From the NCBI RefSeq assembly GCF_004123195.1, contig NZ_SDLI01000012.1, positions 47,982 through 111,981 on the forward strand: DNA of 64,000 nucleotides, given 5' to 3'. This DNA is from Ammoniphilus sp. CFH 90114. GTDB taxonomy: Bacteria > Bacillota > Bacilli > Aneurinibacillales > RAOX-1. Position numbers and translations under genes: made by a program. The notes beneath the pieces were generated by a model. It did not search any database. It was not told the DNA's origin and saw only the letters and a program-made list of their open reading frames with translations. Of this stretch, positions 25,554-34,633 are shown piece after piece. How positions within the stretch are numbered: the first letter of the stretch is position 1; each line of letters starts with the position of its first letter.

Positions 25554-26474
25554 TCAAATACCTCCTTGATAAATTTTCTTGCTTAAGTATCTCTCGCTAC
25601 TGTCCGGGAAGAGGGTTACGATGTGGCTTCCTGGTTTGGCTTTTCTCGCCTCTTGCAGGGCCGCATACAAGGCTGCACCGGAAGAACTGCCAACGAGTAC
25701 CCCTTCTCTTCTAGCTAATTGGGCGACAAGGGCAAACGCGTCTTGATCGAGTACGGAATAAATCTCGTCAAAGTAGCTTGGATCCATATACGTGGGCAAG
25801 AACTCCATTCCAATTCCTTCTGTTTTATGGGGACCTGATTCTCCCCCGGCGAGAATGGAGCCTTCTGGCTCGACTATGACAGTCTTGATTTTGGGGTTCT
25901 GCTCCTTTAGATATTGGGCGCATCCCATGAAGGTGCCGCCTGAACCCGCACCGGCAATGAATATATCGATATGACCCTCCATTTGATTCCAGATCTCTGG
26001 TCCCGTTGTTTTATAGTGGGCCATGGGGTTGGCGGGATTCGCAAATTGCTGTGGACAGTATGCACCTAACTCTATTTCGAGTTCCTTCGCTTTTTCAATA
26101 GCCCCTTTAATTCCTAGCTCGGTGGGGGTGTTGATCACCTCTGCTCCAAGGGCTCTCATTAGTTCCTGTTTTTCCTGGGAGAATTTCTCCGGGACGACGA
26201 ATAGGACACGGTAGCTTGTCCCGACAGCAGCCAAGGCAAGTCCAATCCCCGTATTGCCCGCTGTTGGTTCGACAATCGTTCCGCCTTCTTTTAGAAGTCC
26301 TTTTTCCTCTGCATCCCGGATTAACTCTATGCCTAAGCGATCCTTCACGCTTCCTCCCGGATTAAAGTACTCCAGTTTGGCAAATAAACGAACCTGATTT
26401 GGCAAAGGAAACTGCGTTAACTCAATGATGGGGGTGTTTCCGATTAGAGATTTTACGCCTTGGTGAACCTGCAT
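25554..26474 (-). CDS. mccA: Cysteine synthase / cystathionine beta-synthase-like enzyme
   Basis: A 306-residue fold-type II PLP enzyme. I take the ATG at 26474 because GAGGG lies nine bases upstream; the open frame to 26657 adds residues unlike the family. LIGNTPIIELTQ, the PLP lysine in NPGGSVKDRLG, EPTAGNTGIGLA, and GAGSGGTFMG are present. Such enzymes join O-acetylserine with sulfide or with homocysteine. With mccB next door the latter (making cystathionine) is likely, as in Bacillus MccA. The upstream 156 bases are shared with the divergent kinase. Confidence 0.84.
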   Translation of the reverse strand: MQVHQGVKSLIGNTPIIELTQFPLPNQVRLFAKLEYFNPGGSVKDRLGIELIRDAEEKGLLKEGGTIVEPTAGNTGIGLALAAVGTSYRVLFVVPEKFSQEKQELMRALGAEVINTPTELGIKGAIEKAKELEIELGAYCPQQFANPANPMAHYKTTGPEIWNQMEGHIDIFIAGAGSGGTFMGCAQYLKEQNPKIKTVIVEPEGSILAGGESGPHKTEGIGMEFLPTYMDPSYFDEIYSVLDQDAFALVAQLARREGVLVGSSSGAALYAALQEARKAKPGSHIVTLFPDSSERYLSKKIYQGGI

Positions 26475-26630
26475 AATGTAATCCCTCACTTTCATTTCCT
26501 TAGCATTCCACGCTTGCCAGTTAAACATGTTTCTTAGGTAATTACTGAGAGAAAGGATTTTTTGGTATGATCTCAAACCGATAAAATGTATAATGTTACT
26601 TGTAGTTTGTCTATAAGGAGAAGCACATCC

Positions 26631-28136
26631 GTGACTAAGCATAAATGGATTACTCATATTTTCTTTTATCTGTTCATTGTTATTATTCCATCTCTACTTT
26701 TTTGTTTCTTCTATATTCAATATAAGTCGGATCAAGAAACTGAAAAAATTCAGCAAGAAGCCCAGCGGTATGCAGGATTCCATGCTATGAACATTGACAG
26801 TTTTATAGGCGAAACGATTGGGCGATTAGAAACCATGGCCATGATGGTTCAATTGCAACAGGGAGACCTGGCTCATATTGGTTATTTACTAGATCAAACG
26901 AAAATGAAGGATGCTAGATTTTCAGGGTTTTATTGGACCCATCCCAAAGGAGATATTCTAATCAGCACCAATCCTCTGCCCCAGAATATCAATTTAAAGG
27001 ATCGAGACTATTTTCAAGAAGCGCTGAAAACTCAACAAACGGCCATTTCCCATGCTCATCTAGGTAGAGTAACTGGGCGTTTTATTGTCTCCATTGCGAC
27101 CCCTGTGGTACACAAGGATCATGTGCTGGGTGTACTTATAGGGAGTGTTCGTTTAGATGTCATGCAAGAGTTTCTTAGTCGTTCCTTAGATCAGGAGGAT
27201 GTCCTGGTATATGATCGTTCTGGACAACAGCTCATCGAATGGGGCCGTGAGAAGCGAGAAGCTACTCCTATTCTAGCCACAGCAGCAACGGGACGAGTCC
27301 CTTGGGAGGTAGCTATTCGATTACCTAGTAAGGATGAGAAATGGTTCCTTCATAATTTCATTTTGGCCCTTGTCATAAGTCTTGTTTTTACACATATTCT
27401 GTTTATCCTGGTTCAGTATGATCGCTTGCGTAGGCGTCTGAAACTTGAACAGCTCCAGAATGATGCGCAGAAAATGGAATTGATAGGCAGCCTAGCTGCA
27501 AGCACGGCTCATGAGATTCGCAACCCCTTGACAGGGATAAAGGGCTTAACCACGCTTCTGAGTGAGAGACATAAGAATGAGCAGGATCAATTCTATTTTT
27601 CCGTTATCCAACAGGAGATAGACCGGATTAATACGATTGTCTCTGAATTCCTTGTGCTTGGGAAACCGACCGTACAAGTGACGAAAGACATTAATATTTC
27701 CGATGTACTGGGAGAATTAGTCCCCATTATGGAGTCCGAAGCCCATCTGTTTAATGTTGAGCTGTCCTACACCTCTACCCCTGCTCCACTATGGGTAAGG
27801 TGCTCGAAAGATCACTTAAAACAGGTCATTTTAAATATTGCGAAGAACGCACTCGAAGCGATGCCGAATGGAGGTACCTTATCCATTGGGATGAATCAGG
27901 TGAAAGATCAATGTATCCTAGTTATAACGGACACTGGCGATGGTATACCAGAGGATGTACTGAAGAAAATTTTTCATCCTTTTTTTACTTCGAAAAAACA
28001 TGGGACAGGATTAGGCTTAGTAATTTGTAAAAGAATCCTTGAGATGTACAACGGTTCTATTACAATCCATAGTACCCGCGGCCAAGGGACAAAGGTAGAA
28101 ATCACGCTGCCTTTGTCTAGTGAACAAAACTCTTAG
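26631..28136 (+). CDS. KinD-like sporulation sensor histidine kinase
   Basis: I choose the GTG at 26631 (501 residues), with AAGGAG ten bases upstream. Two membrane helices (about 9-30 and 235-260 of the mature frame) flank a Cache-type extracytoplasmic domain; no PAS domain follows. The kinase core has the H box STAHEIRNPLTGIKGL, N box NIAKNALEAMPNGG, G1 DTGDGIP, F box FHPFFTSKKH and GTGLGL. This domain order and length (about 506 in Bacillus KinD) suggest a Spo0A-phosphorelay kinase. No response regulator is beside it, which fits an orphan sporulation kinase. A Spo0E-type phosphatase gene lies two genes downstream. Confidence 0.83.
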   Translation: MTKHKWITHIFFYLFIVIIPSLLFCFFYIQYKSDQETEKIQQEAQRYAGFHAMNIDSFIGETIGRLETMAMMVQLQQGDLAHIGYLLDQTKMKDARFSGFYWTHPKGDILISTNPLPQNINLKDRDYFQEALKTQQTAISHAHLGRVTGRFIVSIATPVVHKDHVLGVLIGSVRLDVMQEFLSRSLDQEDVLVYDRSGQQLIEWGREKREATPILATAATGRVPWEVAIRLPSKDEKWFLHNFILALVISLVFTHILFILVQYDRLRRRLKLEQLQNDAQKMELIGSLAASTAHEIRNPLTGIKGLTTLLSERHKNEQDQFYFSVIQQEIDRINTIVSEFLVLGKPTVQVTKDINISDVLGELVPIMESEAHLFNVELSYTSTPAPLWVRCSKDHLKQVILNIAKNALEAMPNGGTLSIGMNQVKDQCILVITDTGDGIPEDVLKKIFHPFFTSKKHGTGLGLVICKRILEMYNGSITIHSTRGQGTKVEITLPLSSEQNS

Positions 28137-28165
28137 CCTATATCGTTAGCTCAAGAAAAACATGG

Positions 28166-28171
28166 TATGAT
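28166..28171 (+). promoter_or_regulatory. Candidate extended -10 promoter of the 90-residue gene
   Basis: TGG followed by TATGAT matches an extended -10 element. The -35 region is weak. It stands about 48 bases before the ATG of the 90-residue hypothetical protein. Confidence 0.4.
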
Positions 28172-28218
28172 AGAGTTATATAAACATAGTCCAAAACGCA
28201 GGGATAGGGGCGAATAGG

Positions 28219-28491
28219 ATGGTCTTGCCAAGATCTGAGCTAGAGAAAAAGGAATTTGAAGCCATTCAGGAGTGGTTTCCTCATTCGCGAATTAAAGAAG
28301 ACTATAATCGAGAAATTCTCGATATTGGTGTAGAGATTTCCATTCATAATCAAGTATTTATTCTACTTAAAGGGGAACAGACGGGCCATACGTATGAGGT
28401 CATTGATCCCGAATGCAAATGGTATGAGGGACTTGTCGACTTGAACGCTGTTGATGTCCTCATAAAGCGAATATGTCGAGAATCGTCATGA
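28219..28491 (+). CDS. Hypothetical protein (90 residues)
   Basis: A soluble acidic protein starting MVLPRSELEKKEFEAIQEWF and containing ISIHNQVFILLKGEQTGHTYEVID. It has a mixed alpha/beta look and no signal or membrane segment. An AGGGG/ATAGG ribosome binding site precedes the ATG. No family is recognised. Its place between a sporulation-type kinase and a Spo0E-type phosphatase suggests, but does not show, a regulatory role. Confidence 0.62.
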   Translation: MVLPRSELEKKEFEAIQEWFPHSRIKEDYNREILDIGVEISIHNQVFILLKGEQTGHTYEVIDPECKWYEGLVDLNAVDVLIKRICRESS

Positions 28492-28590
28492 AATGACGAG
28501 CAAAAAGAATCGAAATTTATCGCTTTTTCCATTACTATAGACTAGTACTTGATTCTCATTGCTAATACAGTAAAGGAAGAAGGCGTTAAA

Positions 28591-28761
28591 GTGCTTACAC
28601 AAGTCAATGTGGATGACGAAATTCACAGATTGAAAGAACAGCTTGAGAAAATGGCCGCAAAGCATAACTTTAATTTTCAGCACCCTGATGTGATCTCGCT
28701 TAGCCAACAATTAGACAAGCTGATTACCCTCGTAATGAGGAACAAATGGCATGGAAAATAA
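28591..28761 (+). CDS. Spo0E-family aspartyl-phosphate phosphatase
   Basis: A 56-residue protein from a GTG at 28591, with AAGGAAGAAGG seven bases upstream. The family signature SQQLDKLI (Ser-x-x-Leu-Asp) lies in the second of two predicted helices; the first is VDDEIHRLKEQLEKM. Spo0E-type proteins dephosphorylate Spo0A-P and so delay sporulation. The open frame extends 14 codons upstream but with weaker evidence for a start. A terminator follows at 28793-28819. Confidence 0.8.
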   Translation: MLTQVNVDDEIHRLKEQLEKMAAKHNFNFQHPDVISLSQQLDKLITLVMRNKWHGK

Positions 28762-28786
28762 AGATGAATATCCTTACAGGTTAAAA

Positions 28787-28826
28787 TAAAACAGGACGAA
28801 GCAATGGATACTTCGTCCTTACGTTT
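28787..28826. terminator. Terminator between convergent spo0E-like and asnB genes
   Basis: AGGACGAAG at 28793-28801 pairs with CTTCGTCCT at 28811-28819. On the minus strand it is followed by GTTTTATTTT, a good U-tract for asnB. On the plus strand TTACGTTTGTTTT is weaker. Confidence 0.8.
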
Positions 28827-28829
28827 GTT

Positions 28830-30677
28830 TTAGACCAACTTCACCTTATATTCTTCCATCCAAGTGTTCATTTGAGCGAGATAAGCGAACCATTGAGGCA
28901 CATTCATAAGTTGACCAAACCAAGGTACATGTAGATTTGTTAGATCCTCTGTCCTCATGAAGCTTTGAATCGATTCTTTATGAATCAAGGGTTGGATAGG
29001 CGCGTGTGGATCCTCTAGTATCTCTAGGAGCCAATTTTTCGTTGCTTCAAGATAAGCTGGATGATGAGTTTTAGGATAGGGGCTTTTCTTTCGTGTGAGG
29101 ATGTCATCCGGAAGAATGCCTTGCAAAGCACGTCGCAGCAGACCTTTCTCCCGATCGCCACTCGTCTTCATCTCCCACGGAATATTCCATGCATACTCTA
29201 CTAGTCTATGATCGCAGAATGGAACCCGTACTTCAAGACCTACGCCCATGCTCATACGATCTTTACGATCCAGAAGCGTTGGCATCCACCGCGTTAAATT
29301 GAGGTGAAACATCTCCCGGGCCTTTTCTTCTGACGTCTTCTCTCCCCCAAGTTTCGAAACCTCCGCAATAGCTTCCTGATAACGTTCAGCCATATAGTTT
29401 CCCTTTGTAAGCTCTTGTTTTACCTCACTCGAATAAAATCCAAGTTTAAAATCTATGTTTCTCGTCCATGGAAACTGTTGATCCGACCACAGCTCGGGCC
29501 GATGGAACCAGGGATATCCTCCGAAGACTTCATCGGCGCACTCCCCTGACAAGGCTACGGTAGCCTCTTTCTTAATCTCTTTACAGAATAGGTATAAGGA
29601 GGCATCGATGTCTGCCATTCCAGGTAAATCTCTTAAACGTACAGCGTCTTTCAAGGCGTCTACTAATTGATGCGTATCTATGGTAATAGAATGATGCACA
29701 GTACCAAAATAATCCGATACTCTTTTAATCCAGGGGGCATCCGCGTTGGGTTGATATTCGTTAGACTTAAAGTATCTTTCATTCCCTACATAATCGACAG
29801 AAAAGGTATGGAGTGGACCTTTTCCCTCTTCTTTGTAAGTCTCGGCTGCAATCGCGGTAATGGCACTAGAATCAAGACCGCCAGATAAAAGGGTACAGAC
29901 CGGTACATCAGCGACTAACTGTCGTTTTACGCTATCCATAAATAATTCTCGAACTCGCTCCGTGGTATCTTCTAGGTTTTCTTCATGGGGTTTGCTTGTT
30001 AATGTCCAATAGGGCCCAGTTTTAAGCTGGTTGCGATCATAGGTAAGATAGTGACCGGGAAGCAATTCCTTTACTCCACGGAATATCCCGTTTCCTGGTG
30101 TTCGTGAAGGTCCCATTATGAGTAATTCATTTAAACCTTCTCGATCGATTACGGGTTCTACCTCAGGATGCGCAAGAAGAGATTTTAATTCCGAAGCGAA
30201 GAGAAAAGAGCTTCCAGACTGCGTATAGAAAAGAGGCTTTACCCCTAATCGATCGCGAGCCATGAATAATCGCTGCTGTGCCTGATCCCAGATGGCGAAG
30301 GCAAAAATCCCATTAAGTTTTTCTAAGCACCTCTCTCCCCATTCCATAAAAGAGGTCAGAAGAACTTCTGTATCGGAATGGGAACGAAAACGATAACCAC
30401 GGTCAATAAGCTCTCTTCGAATGTCTTCCGTATTGTATAATTCTCCATTATAGACCATGGTATATTCCTGGTCTCCTAATTGACGTGTCATCGGTTGGGC
30501 GCCACCTTCAGGGTCTACGACGACTAAGCGACGATGCCCGAATGCAGCATGCTCGGATAACCATATTCCCTCTGCATCAGGGCCACGGTTATATAAAGTT
30601 TTTGTCATGTTGCGGACAAGTTCTCTCTCTTGATTCAAGTTTCTTTGCCAGTTGATCCATCCTGTAATTCCACACAT
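28830..30677 (-). CDS. asnB: Asparagine synthase, glutamine-hydrolysing
   Basis: A 615-residue class II glutamine amidotransferase. Start is the second ATG (30677), so that Cys2 of MCGITGW becomes the N-terminal nucleophile after Met removal. The amidotransferase domain covers about residues 1-200 with YNGELYN and SDTEVLL. The synthetase domain carries the PP-loop LLSGGLDSSAI (about 260) and ALSGECADEVFGGYPWF. It makes asparagine from aspartate, glutamine and ATP. Bacillus has several paralogues (AsnB, AsnH, AsnO); which one this matches best is unclear. The gene stands alone. Confidence 0.92.
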   Translation of the reverse strand: MCGITGWINWQRNLNQERELVRNMTKTLYNRGPDAEGIWLSEHAAFGHRRLVVVDPEGGAQPMTRQLGDQEYTMVYNGELYNTEDIRRELIDRGYRFRSHSDTEVLLTSFMEWGERCLEKLNGIFAFAIWDQAQQRLFMARDRLGVKPLFYTQSGSSFLFASELKSLLAHPEVEPVIDREGLNELLIMGPSRTPGNGIFRGVKELLPGHYLTYDRNQLKTGPYWTLTSKPHEENLEDTTERVRELFMDSVKRQLVADVPVCTLLSGGLDSSAITAIAAETYKEEGKGPLHTFSVDYVGNERYFKSNEYQPNADAPWIKRVSDYFGTVHHSITIDTHQLVDALKDAVRLRDLPGMADIDASLYLFCKEIKKEATVALSGECADEVFGGYPWFHRPELWSDQQFPWTRNIDFKLGFYSSEVKQELTKGNYMAERYQEAIAEVSKLGGEKTSEEKAREMFHLNLTRWMPTLLDRKDRMSMGVGLEVRVPFCDHRLVEYAWNIPWEMKTSGDREKGLLRRALQGILPDDILTRKKSPYPKTHHPAYLEATKNWLLEILEDPHAPIQPLIHKESIQSFMRTEDLTNLHVPWFGQLMNVPQWFAYLAQMNTWMEEYKVKLV

Positions 30678-30793
30678 CATTCTTCATCCTTTCGTTCCTC
30701 TATTATGTTATGTCATGGTTTGTGACATCGGTTATTTTGTATATTGTATACCATTTGATAACATACATATGCCGCCTCGACGAAAGGGTGCAT

Positions 30794-30825
30794 GAAAAAA
30801 CACCCGACTTAAAGTCGGGTGTTAG
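30794..30825 (-). terminator. Terminator of the DUF2536-ecsAB operon
   Basis: AACACCCGACTT (30799-30810) and AAGTCGGGTGTT (30812-30823) form a perfect stem. On the minus strand a run of six T follows. The stem includes the ecsB stop codon. Confidence 0.92.
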
Positions 30826-32033
30826 GCTTCTTTGGTTGTTATCTTCTTTCCCATTACAAGAAAAGTGGTAATGTAGGCGAAGATAACCCCTATTGTAAGA
30901 AAGAGAATCGGAACAAGGAATCCAAAAGGAAACAAACTAATAGATAAAAGGACTACCTGTATGATTAAAAAGATCATCAGGCTCCATTGAAAGCCTCTTC
31001 GCTTGGATTCCATCGGGAATGGGTAGATATGATCCCAGAAGCTAAGCTTTAGGCGATTCCAGCTGTTGATCAGTTGAACCGCATTGGAGATGAGACTTAG
31101 GGAGAATACAATACCTGCCCAGATGAGATGAGGGGCAAACCATAAAAAAACCATTCCAAGCAATGTTAGACGCAAATAGTGACCGAACACATCCTCATAC
31201 CGGATAAACGATCTTAAATACAAGTACAAATGACTCCATTTACGTTGCTTAGGCAACGGGTTAAGCAAGCGGATCCAGAAGCTGTGTCGCTTGATCTTAA
31301 TCGTATAACGAGGCACATCCATAAACCACTGAGCAAAAGAATAAAAGCTAGCTTGCGCTTTCCCTTCTTCCTCCACGAGATGGCCCCAATTTAGACGAGA
31401 AGTTCTCCATTGCCATAAGTAGTAACCTATTCCCATCACGATGAGTACAAAGAGCACGGCTTGAGGTACAAGCGTGACAAGAAACAGGTCAAGACACAAT
31501 AGGAGGTTCAAGATGCCTCGCAAGAGGCTATGTAGTCTTCTTTTTCCACTAGGGAAACGAAGGTCGATCCAAGTAGCTGCAATGTTCGTCCACTTCACGA
31601 GAAGCAGAATGGCAAATGCCCCATAAAAATCACTCGAGTTTGGAGATATCTTCGCGTAGTACAAAGGAGACAGGATCAACAAGATGAAAAACAATACAAT
31701 CCCTTGAGTGATTCCACTGTAAAGAAAACTTAGTCGAAAGTACTCCCCTAATCTTCGTTCCATTGGAAGTAGAAAGAGGGGATCTGGTATCTGGATGAAA
31801 GTCCTCACGGTGCTGCGAGTCAAGGCCAGGGCGACAACAGGGGCTAGTATCCATCCGAAGTTCCACCCTTGAGGTACCGCTTGTAACAAATAATGATAGA
31901 AGAAGGCTAGTAGAATGAGTAGGATAATCGGCACATACATATAGCCGGTTAGAATAACTTTCAAGTAACGGATCGCATCATTCCAAAACCATGCTGCTCG
32001 GTCTCTCCATAACTTTCTTACCCTATTCATCAT
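30822..32033 (-). CDS. ecsB: ABC transporter membrane protein EcsB
   Basis: A 403-residue membrane protein with about ten hydrophobic helices, starting MMNRVRKLWRDRAAWFWND. It fits the EcsB family, which pairs with EcsA. The start overlaps the end of ecsA by about 11 bases, indicating translational coupling. In Bacillus, EcsAB affects protein secretion, competence, biofilm formation and intramembrane proteolysis by RasP; the transported substrate is not established. Confidence 0.88.
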   Translation of the reverse strand: MMNRVRKLWRDRAAWFWNDAIRYLKVILTGYMYVPIILLILLAFFYHYLLQAVPQGWNFGWILAPVVALALTRSTVRTFIQIPDPLFLLPMERRLGEYFRLSFLYSGITQGIVLFFILLILSPLYYAKISPNSSDFYGAFAILLLVKWTNIAATWIDLRFPSGKRRLHSLLRGILNLLLCLDLFLVTLVPQAVLFVLIVMGIGYYLWQWRTSRLNWGHLVEEEGKAQASFYSFAQWFMDVPRYTIKIKRHSFWIRLLNPLPKQRKWSHLYLYLRSFIRYEDVFGHYLRLTLLGMVFLWFAPHLIWAGIVFSLSLISNAVQLINSWNRLKLSFWDHIYPFPMESKRRGFQWSLMIFLIIQVVLLSISLFPFGFLVPILFLTIGVIFAYITTFLVMGKKITTKEA

Positions 32034-32796
32034 CTCGTCTTACCTCGGTAACCTGCATAAAGATTTCGTCCAGTGTTGCCTCAGGCAACTTGGTTTGATC
32101 CCTTAGATCCCCTAGTGTTCCTTGCAACAACACCCTACCTTCATGAAGCAGCACAAAACGGTCGCAAAAGAGCTCAGCCGTTGGAAGAATATGAGTAGAA
32201 ACCAGAATTCCCGCTCCCCCTTTCTGGCGAGTCTTCATCAGATCGAGGAGTGCCCTTATGGCACGAGGATCAAGTCCGAGGAAGGGCTCGTCAATCACAT
32301 AAAGGGATGGCTCCGACAGAAACGCACAGATGATCATCAGCTTTTGCTTCATTCCTTTAGAGAAGGTGTCAGGCATCCAGTGCTTCATCGGTTCCATCCG
32401 AAACTGTTTTAGCAAGAATTGAGCTCGTGGCACCCATTCTTCTTCTGGTAGATCGTAAGCCATGGCTGTGAGTTCCAGGTGCTCCCATAAGGTCAATTGC
32501 TCATAAAAAATCGGTGTTTCAGGAATATAGGTCAATTGGGATTGATAGGCTTCACGTTGTTGGTCTCGTGATAGGCCATTGATCCTGATGCTCCCAGATG
32601 TCGGATCGAGTAGACCTAGAATATGCTTAATCGTTGTACTTTTTCCTGCACCGTTTAGGCCGATGAGCCCAACAATCTCATTTGTTCTTACTTGAAAACG
32701 GAGATGATGCAAGACGGGTTTATTCTTGGAGTAGCCTCCACATAGATCCTCTACTTCTAGGATGGGCTTTTGATGGTTGGTCATGTTTCGCTTCAT
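32023..32796 (-). CDS. ecsA: ABC transporter ATPase EcsA
   Basis: A 257-residue ABC ATPase. Walker A is GLNGAGKST, the signature FSKGMKQKLM, Walker B LYVIDEPFLGLDP with the catalytic Glu, and the switch His is in VSTHIL. The sequence closely follows EcsA of Bacillus (247 residues). It lies three bases downstream of the DUF2536 gene stop and overlaps ecsB. No separate promoter is seen between them. Confidence 0.9.
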   Translation of the reverse strand: MKRNMTNHQKPILEVEDLCGGYSKNKPVLHHLRFQVRTNEIVGLIGLNGAGKSTTIKHILGLLDPTSGSIRINGLSRDQQREAYQSQLTYIPETPIFYEQLTLWEHLELTAMAYDLPEEEWVPRAQFLLKQFRMEPMKHWMPDTFSKGMKQKLMIICAFLSEPSLYVIDEPFLGLDPRAIRALLDLMKTRQKGGAGILVSTHILPTAELFCDRFVLLHEGRVLLQGTLGDLRDQTKLPEATLDEIFMQVTEVRRDDE

Positions 32797-32799
32797 TCC

Positions 32800-33009
32800 T
32801 TATAGCTTGGCTTTAAAATGAACGACCGCAGTATATAACCTTTTCCCTGTCGCAGCGTCCAAAGTGACTTGATGTTGAACAGCATGTACTTGCAGCATCA
32901 GCGCCTTATTATTTTCAATTTGTTCATCAATTATTTTTTCTAATCTTTTTAAGTCCATGGCCTCGAAAAATTCAACCTTATCTTCAATTCGTTCTAGCTT
33001 GAATTGCAT
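32800..33009 (-). CDS. DUF2536 small protein
   Basis: A 69-residue soluble protein starting MQFKLERIEDKVEFFEAMDL and ending VVHFKAKL, with QIENNKALMLQVHAVQHQVT in the middle. This matches the DUF2536 family found across Bacillales. Function is unknown. It is the first gene of the run DUF2536-ecsA-ecsB, three bases from ecsA. Confidence 0.82.
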   Translation of the reverse strand: MQFKLERIEDKVEFFEAMDLKRLEKIIDEQIENNKALMLQVHAVQHQVTLDAATGKRLYTAVVHFKAKL

Positions 33010-33175
33010 AAACCTTACATCTCCCCTTTTTGCTGTTTCTCTTATTTTACTTCAGACTGTTTCTATCATCAAACCGCCTCCTCCCTCGTTTCAGTATTCA
33101 GTCCATTGGCAAAATTCAACCGTTGTGATAAGATAGTTTCGTTTACCTTGTAACTTGTCATTATCGGAGGATGCT

Positions 33176-34111
33176 ATGGAATTTTCATCAGTTTTTCAAT
33201 CTATTTTAGTCATGGGGGCTATGATTGGCGTTGGTTGTCTCTTAAGCAGACATATCACTTGGAACGAGGATACCAGAACATTCCTCATCCAAATCATTGT
33301 TAATATTGCCATGCCATGCATTATTCTCGCTAGTATTTTTCAGTTTCCCATTGATCAGGACGTTTTCAAACAAATCGCCATCATCTTTTTGATCTCTGTC
33401 GTTATCAACGTATTAGGCATAGGGTTGGGTTGGATACTTGCTAGGATGATGAACGCCTCCCCTCAGAAGGCGAAGGAGATGGCGATCCTGTCCGGACTTG
33501 GGAACACCGGCTTCATCGGACTTCCTCTGTGTGCCGCTCTCTTTGGTCCGAAGGGTGCCCTCCTAGCTGCTGTATTTGATGCAGGGCTGGATTTTACCAT
33601 ATGGACTGTAGGGGTGATCATGCTTCAGAAACATCAACGATTTTCCTTTTCTTCGTTAAAGAGTATGGTTAATATTCCGATGATCGCTATTGTAGTTGGA
33701 CTCTTTATTGCTTATCTGAATGTTCAACCCCCTCAAATATTTATTACCTTAACAGAGAATCTAGCTCACCTGGCTTCTCCACTAGCCATGATCTATATTG
33801 GACTGCTGGTCCCCTCTTTATGGAAGAAGAAAAAGCAAATCCATCTGCCACAGTTGGGGCTCCCGATTGTATGCAAGCTTCTCCTGTTCCCAGTCCTGAC
33901 GGTACTGTTTCTCCATCTATTCACCTTGGAGATGGATGTGATCCAGGTTGTCCTTGTCCAATCCACGATGCCTACGATTACAGTTGCCTCCATCCTATTT
34001 GCTAAGTATGCTGCCGATGAGGAGATGGGAGCTGCCGCTACCGTTTTTTCAACGCTGATATCATTGTCTACCATACCAGTCATGGTTTATGTTTTAAGTC
34101 ATTTTGTATAG
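33176..34111 (+). CDS. Auxin-efflux-carrier (AEC) family transporter
   Basis: A 311-residue membrane protein with about ten helices in the AEC/bile-acid-sodium fold. I take the ATG at 33176 because GGAGG lies five bases upstream. Family features include NIAMPCIILASIF early, LGNTGFIGLPL (about 107-117), and STMPTITVASILFAKYAADEE near the end. Bacterial members export malate or other organic acids; the substrate here is unknown. A long perfect terminator follows. Confidence 0.86.
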   Translation: MEFSSVFQSILVMGAMIGVGCLLSRHITWNEDTRTFLIQIIVNIAMPCIILASIFQFPIDQDVFKQIAIIFLISVVINVLGIGLGWILARMMNASPQKAKEMAILSGLGNTGFIGLPLCAALFGPKGALLAAVFDAGLDFTIWTVGVIMLQKHQRFSFSSLKSMVNIPMIAIVVGLFIAYLNVQPPQIFITLTENLAHLASPLAMIYIGLLVPSLWKKKKQIHLPQLGLPIVCKLLLFPVLTVLFLHLFTLEMDVIQVVLVQSTMPTITVASILFAKYAADEEMGAAATVFSTLISLSTIPVMVYVLSHFV

Positions 34112-34158
34112 AAACGGAAGAGGGAGTCCCACGACTTGGGACTCCCTCTTCCGTTTCC
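34112..34158. terminator. Strong bidirectional terminator
   Basis: A perfect 16-base repeat, CGGAAGAGGGAGTCCC (34115-34130) with GGGACTCCCTCTTCCG (34138-34153), lies between the convergent AEC and fxsA genes. T-rich sequence follows on both strands. Confidence 0.9.
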
Positions 34159-34167
34159 TTATCCTAA

Positions 34168-34581
34168 TTACCATCTACGAAAATTACCGCCGTAGAAGGA
34201 AATCTTACCGTTTTGGATATTATTCAGCAGCCATCTTTTTACATAAACCTTAACCATGCCGCGTGTTGCGGGAATTAAAAGTATGAAACCCATGGCATCT
34301 GTAAAAAAACCAGGTGTTAGTAAAACCAATCCTCCAGCGAAAATGAGGATCCCGTCTAATATAGCCTCACCTGGAAGCTCTCCACGTTGCAATTGGGCTT
34401 GGGCTAATTGAAAGATCTGTAACCCTTGCTGTTTGGCCAGCCATGCGCCAAGTACTCCTGTTAGGATAACGAGAGCTAATGTAGGAAGCCAGCCAAAAGC
34501 TTGACCCGCCGTTATTAACCCCCAGATTTCTATGGCTGGTACGATGATGAGTATAGCGACTAGAAATTTCATAGCATGCAC
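34168..34581 (-). CDS. fxsA: FxsA-family membrane protein
   Basis: A 137-residue protein with three or four membrane helices. The core AGQAFGWLPTLALVILTGVLG, ending ...GAWLAKQQG, then GLVLLTPGFFTDAMGFILLIP and VKVYVKRWL, is typical of FxsA. The name comes from E. coli FxsA, whose excess relieves F-plasmid exclusion of phage T7; the normal role is unknown. The ribosome binding site AAAGG precedes an ATG at 34581; a second ATG at 34572 is also possible. Confidence 0.88.
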   Translation of the reverse strand: MHAMKFLVAILIIVPAIEIWGLITAGQAFGWLPTLALVILTGVLGAWLAKQQGLQIFQLAQAQLQRGELPGEAILDGILIFAGGLVLLTPGFFTDAMGFILLIPATRGMVKVYVKRWLLNNIQNGKISFYGGNFRRW

Positions 34582-34633
34582 AACCTTTCCCTATCCCTTC
34601 ATCTATCTTACCGTTTTTTTTCTTCTTATACAA

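Noticed and set aside
26475..26630. S-box or T-box leader before mccA
   Set aside because: The conserved SAM-riboswitch and T-box motifs are absent; the 156-base gap is fully shared with the divergent kinase promoter.
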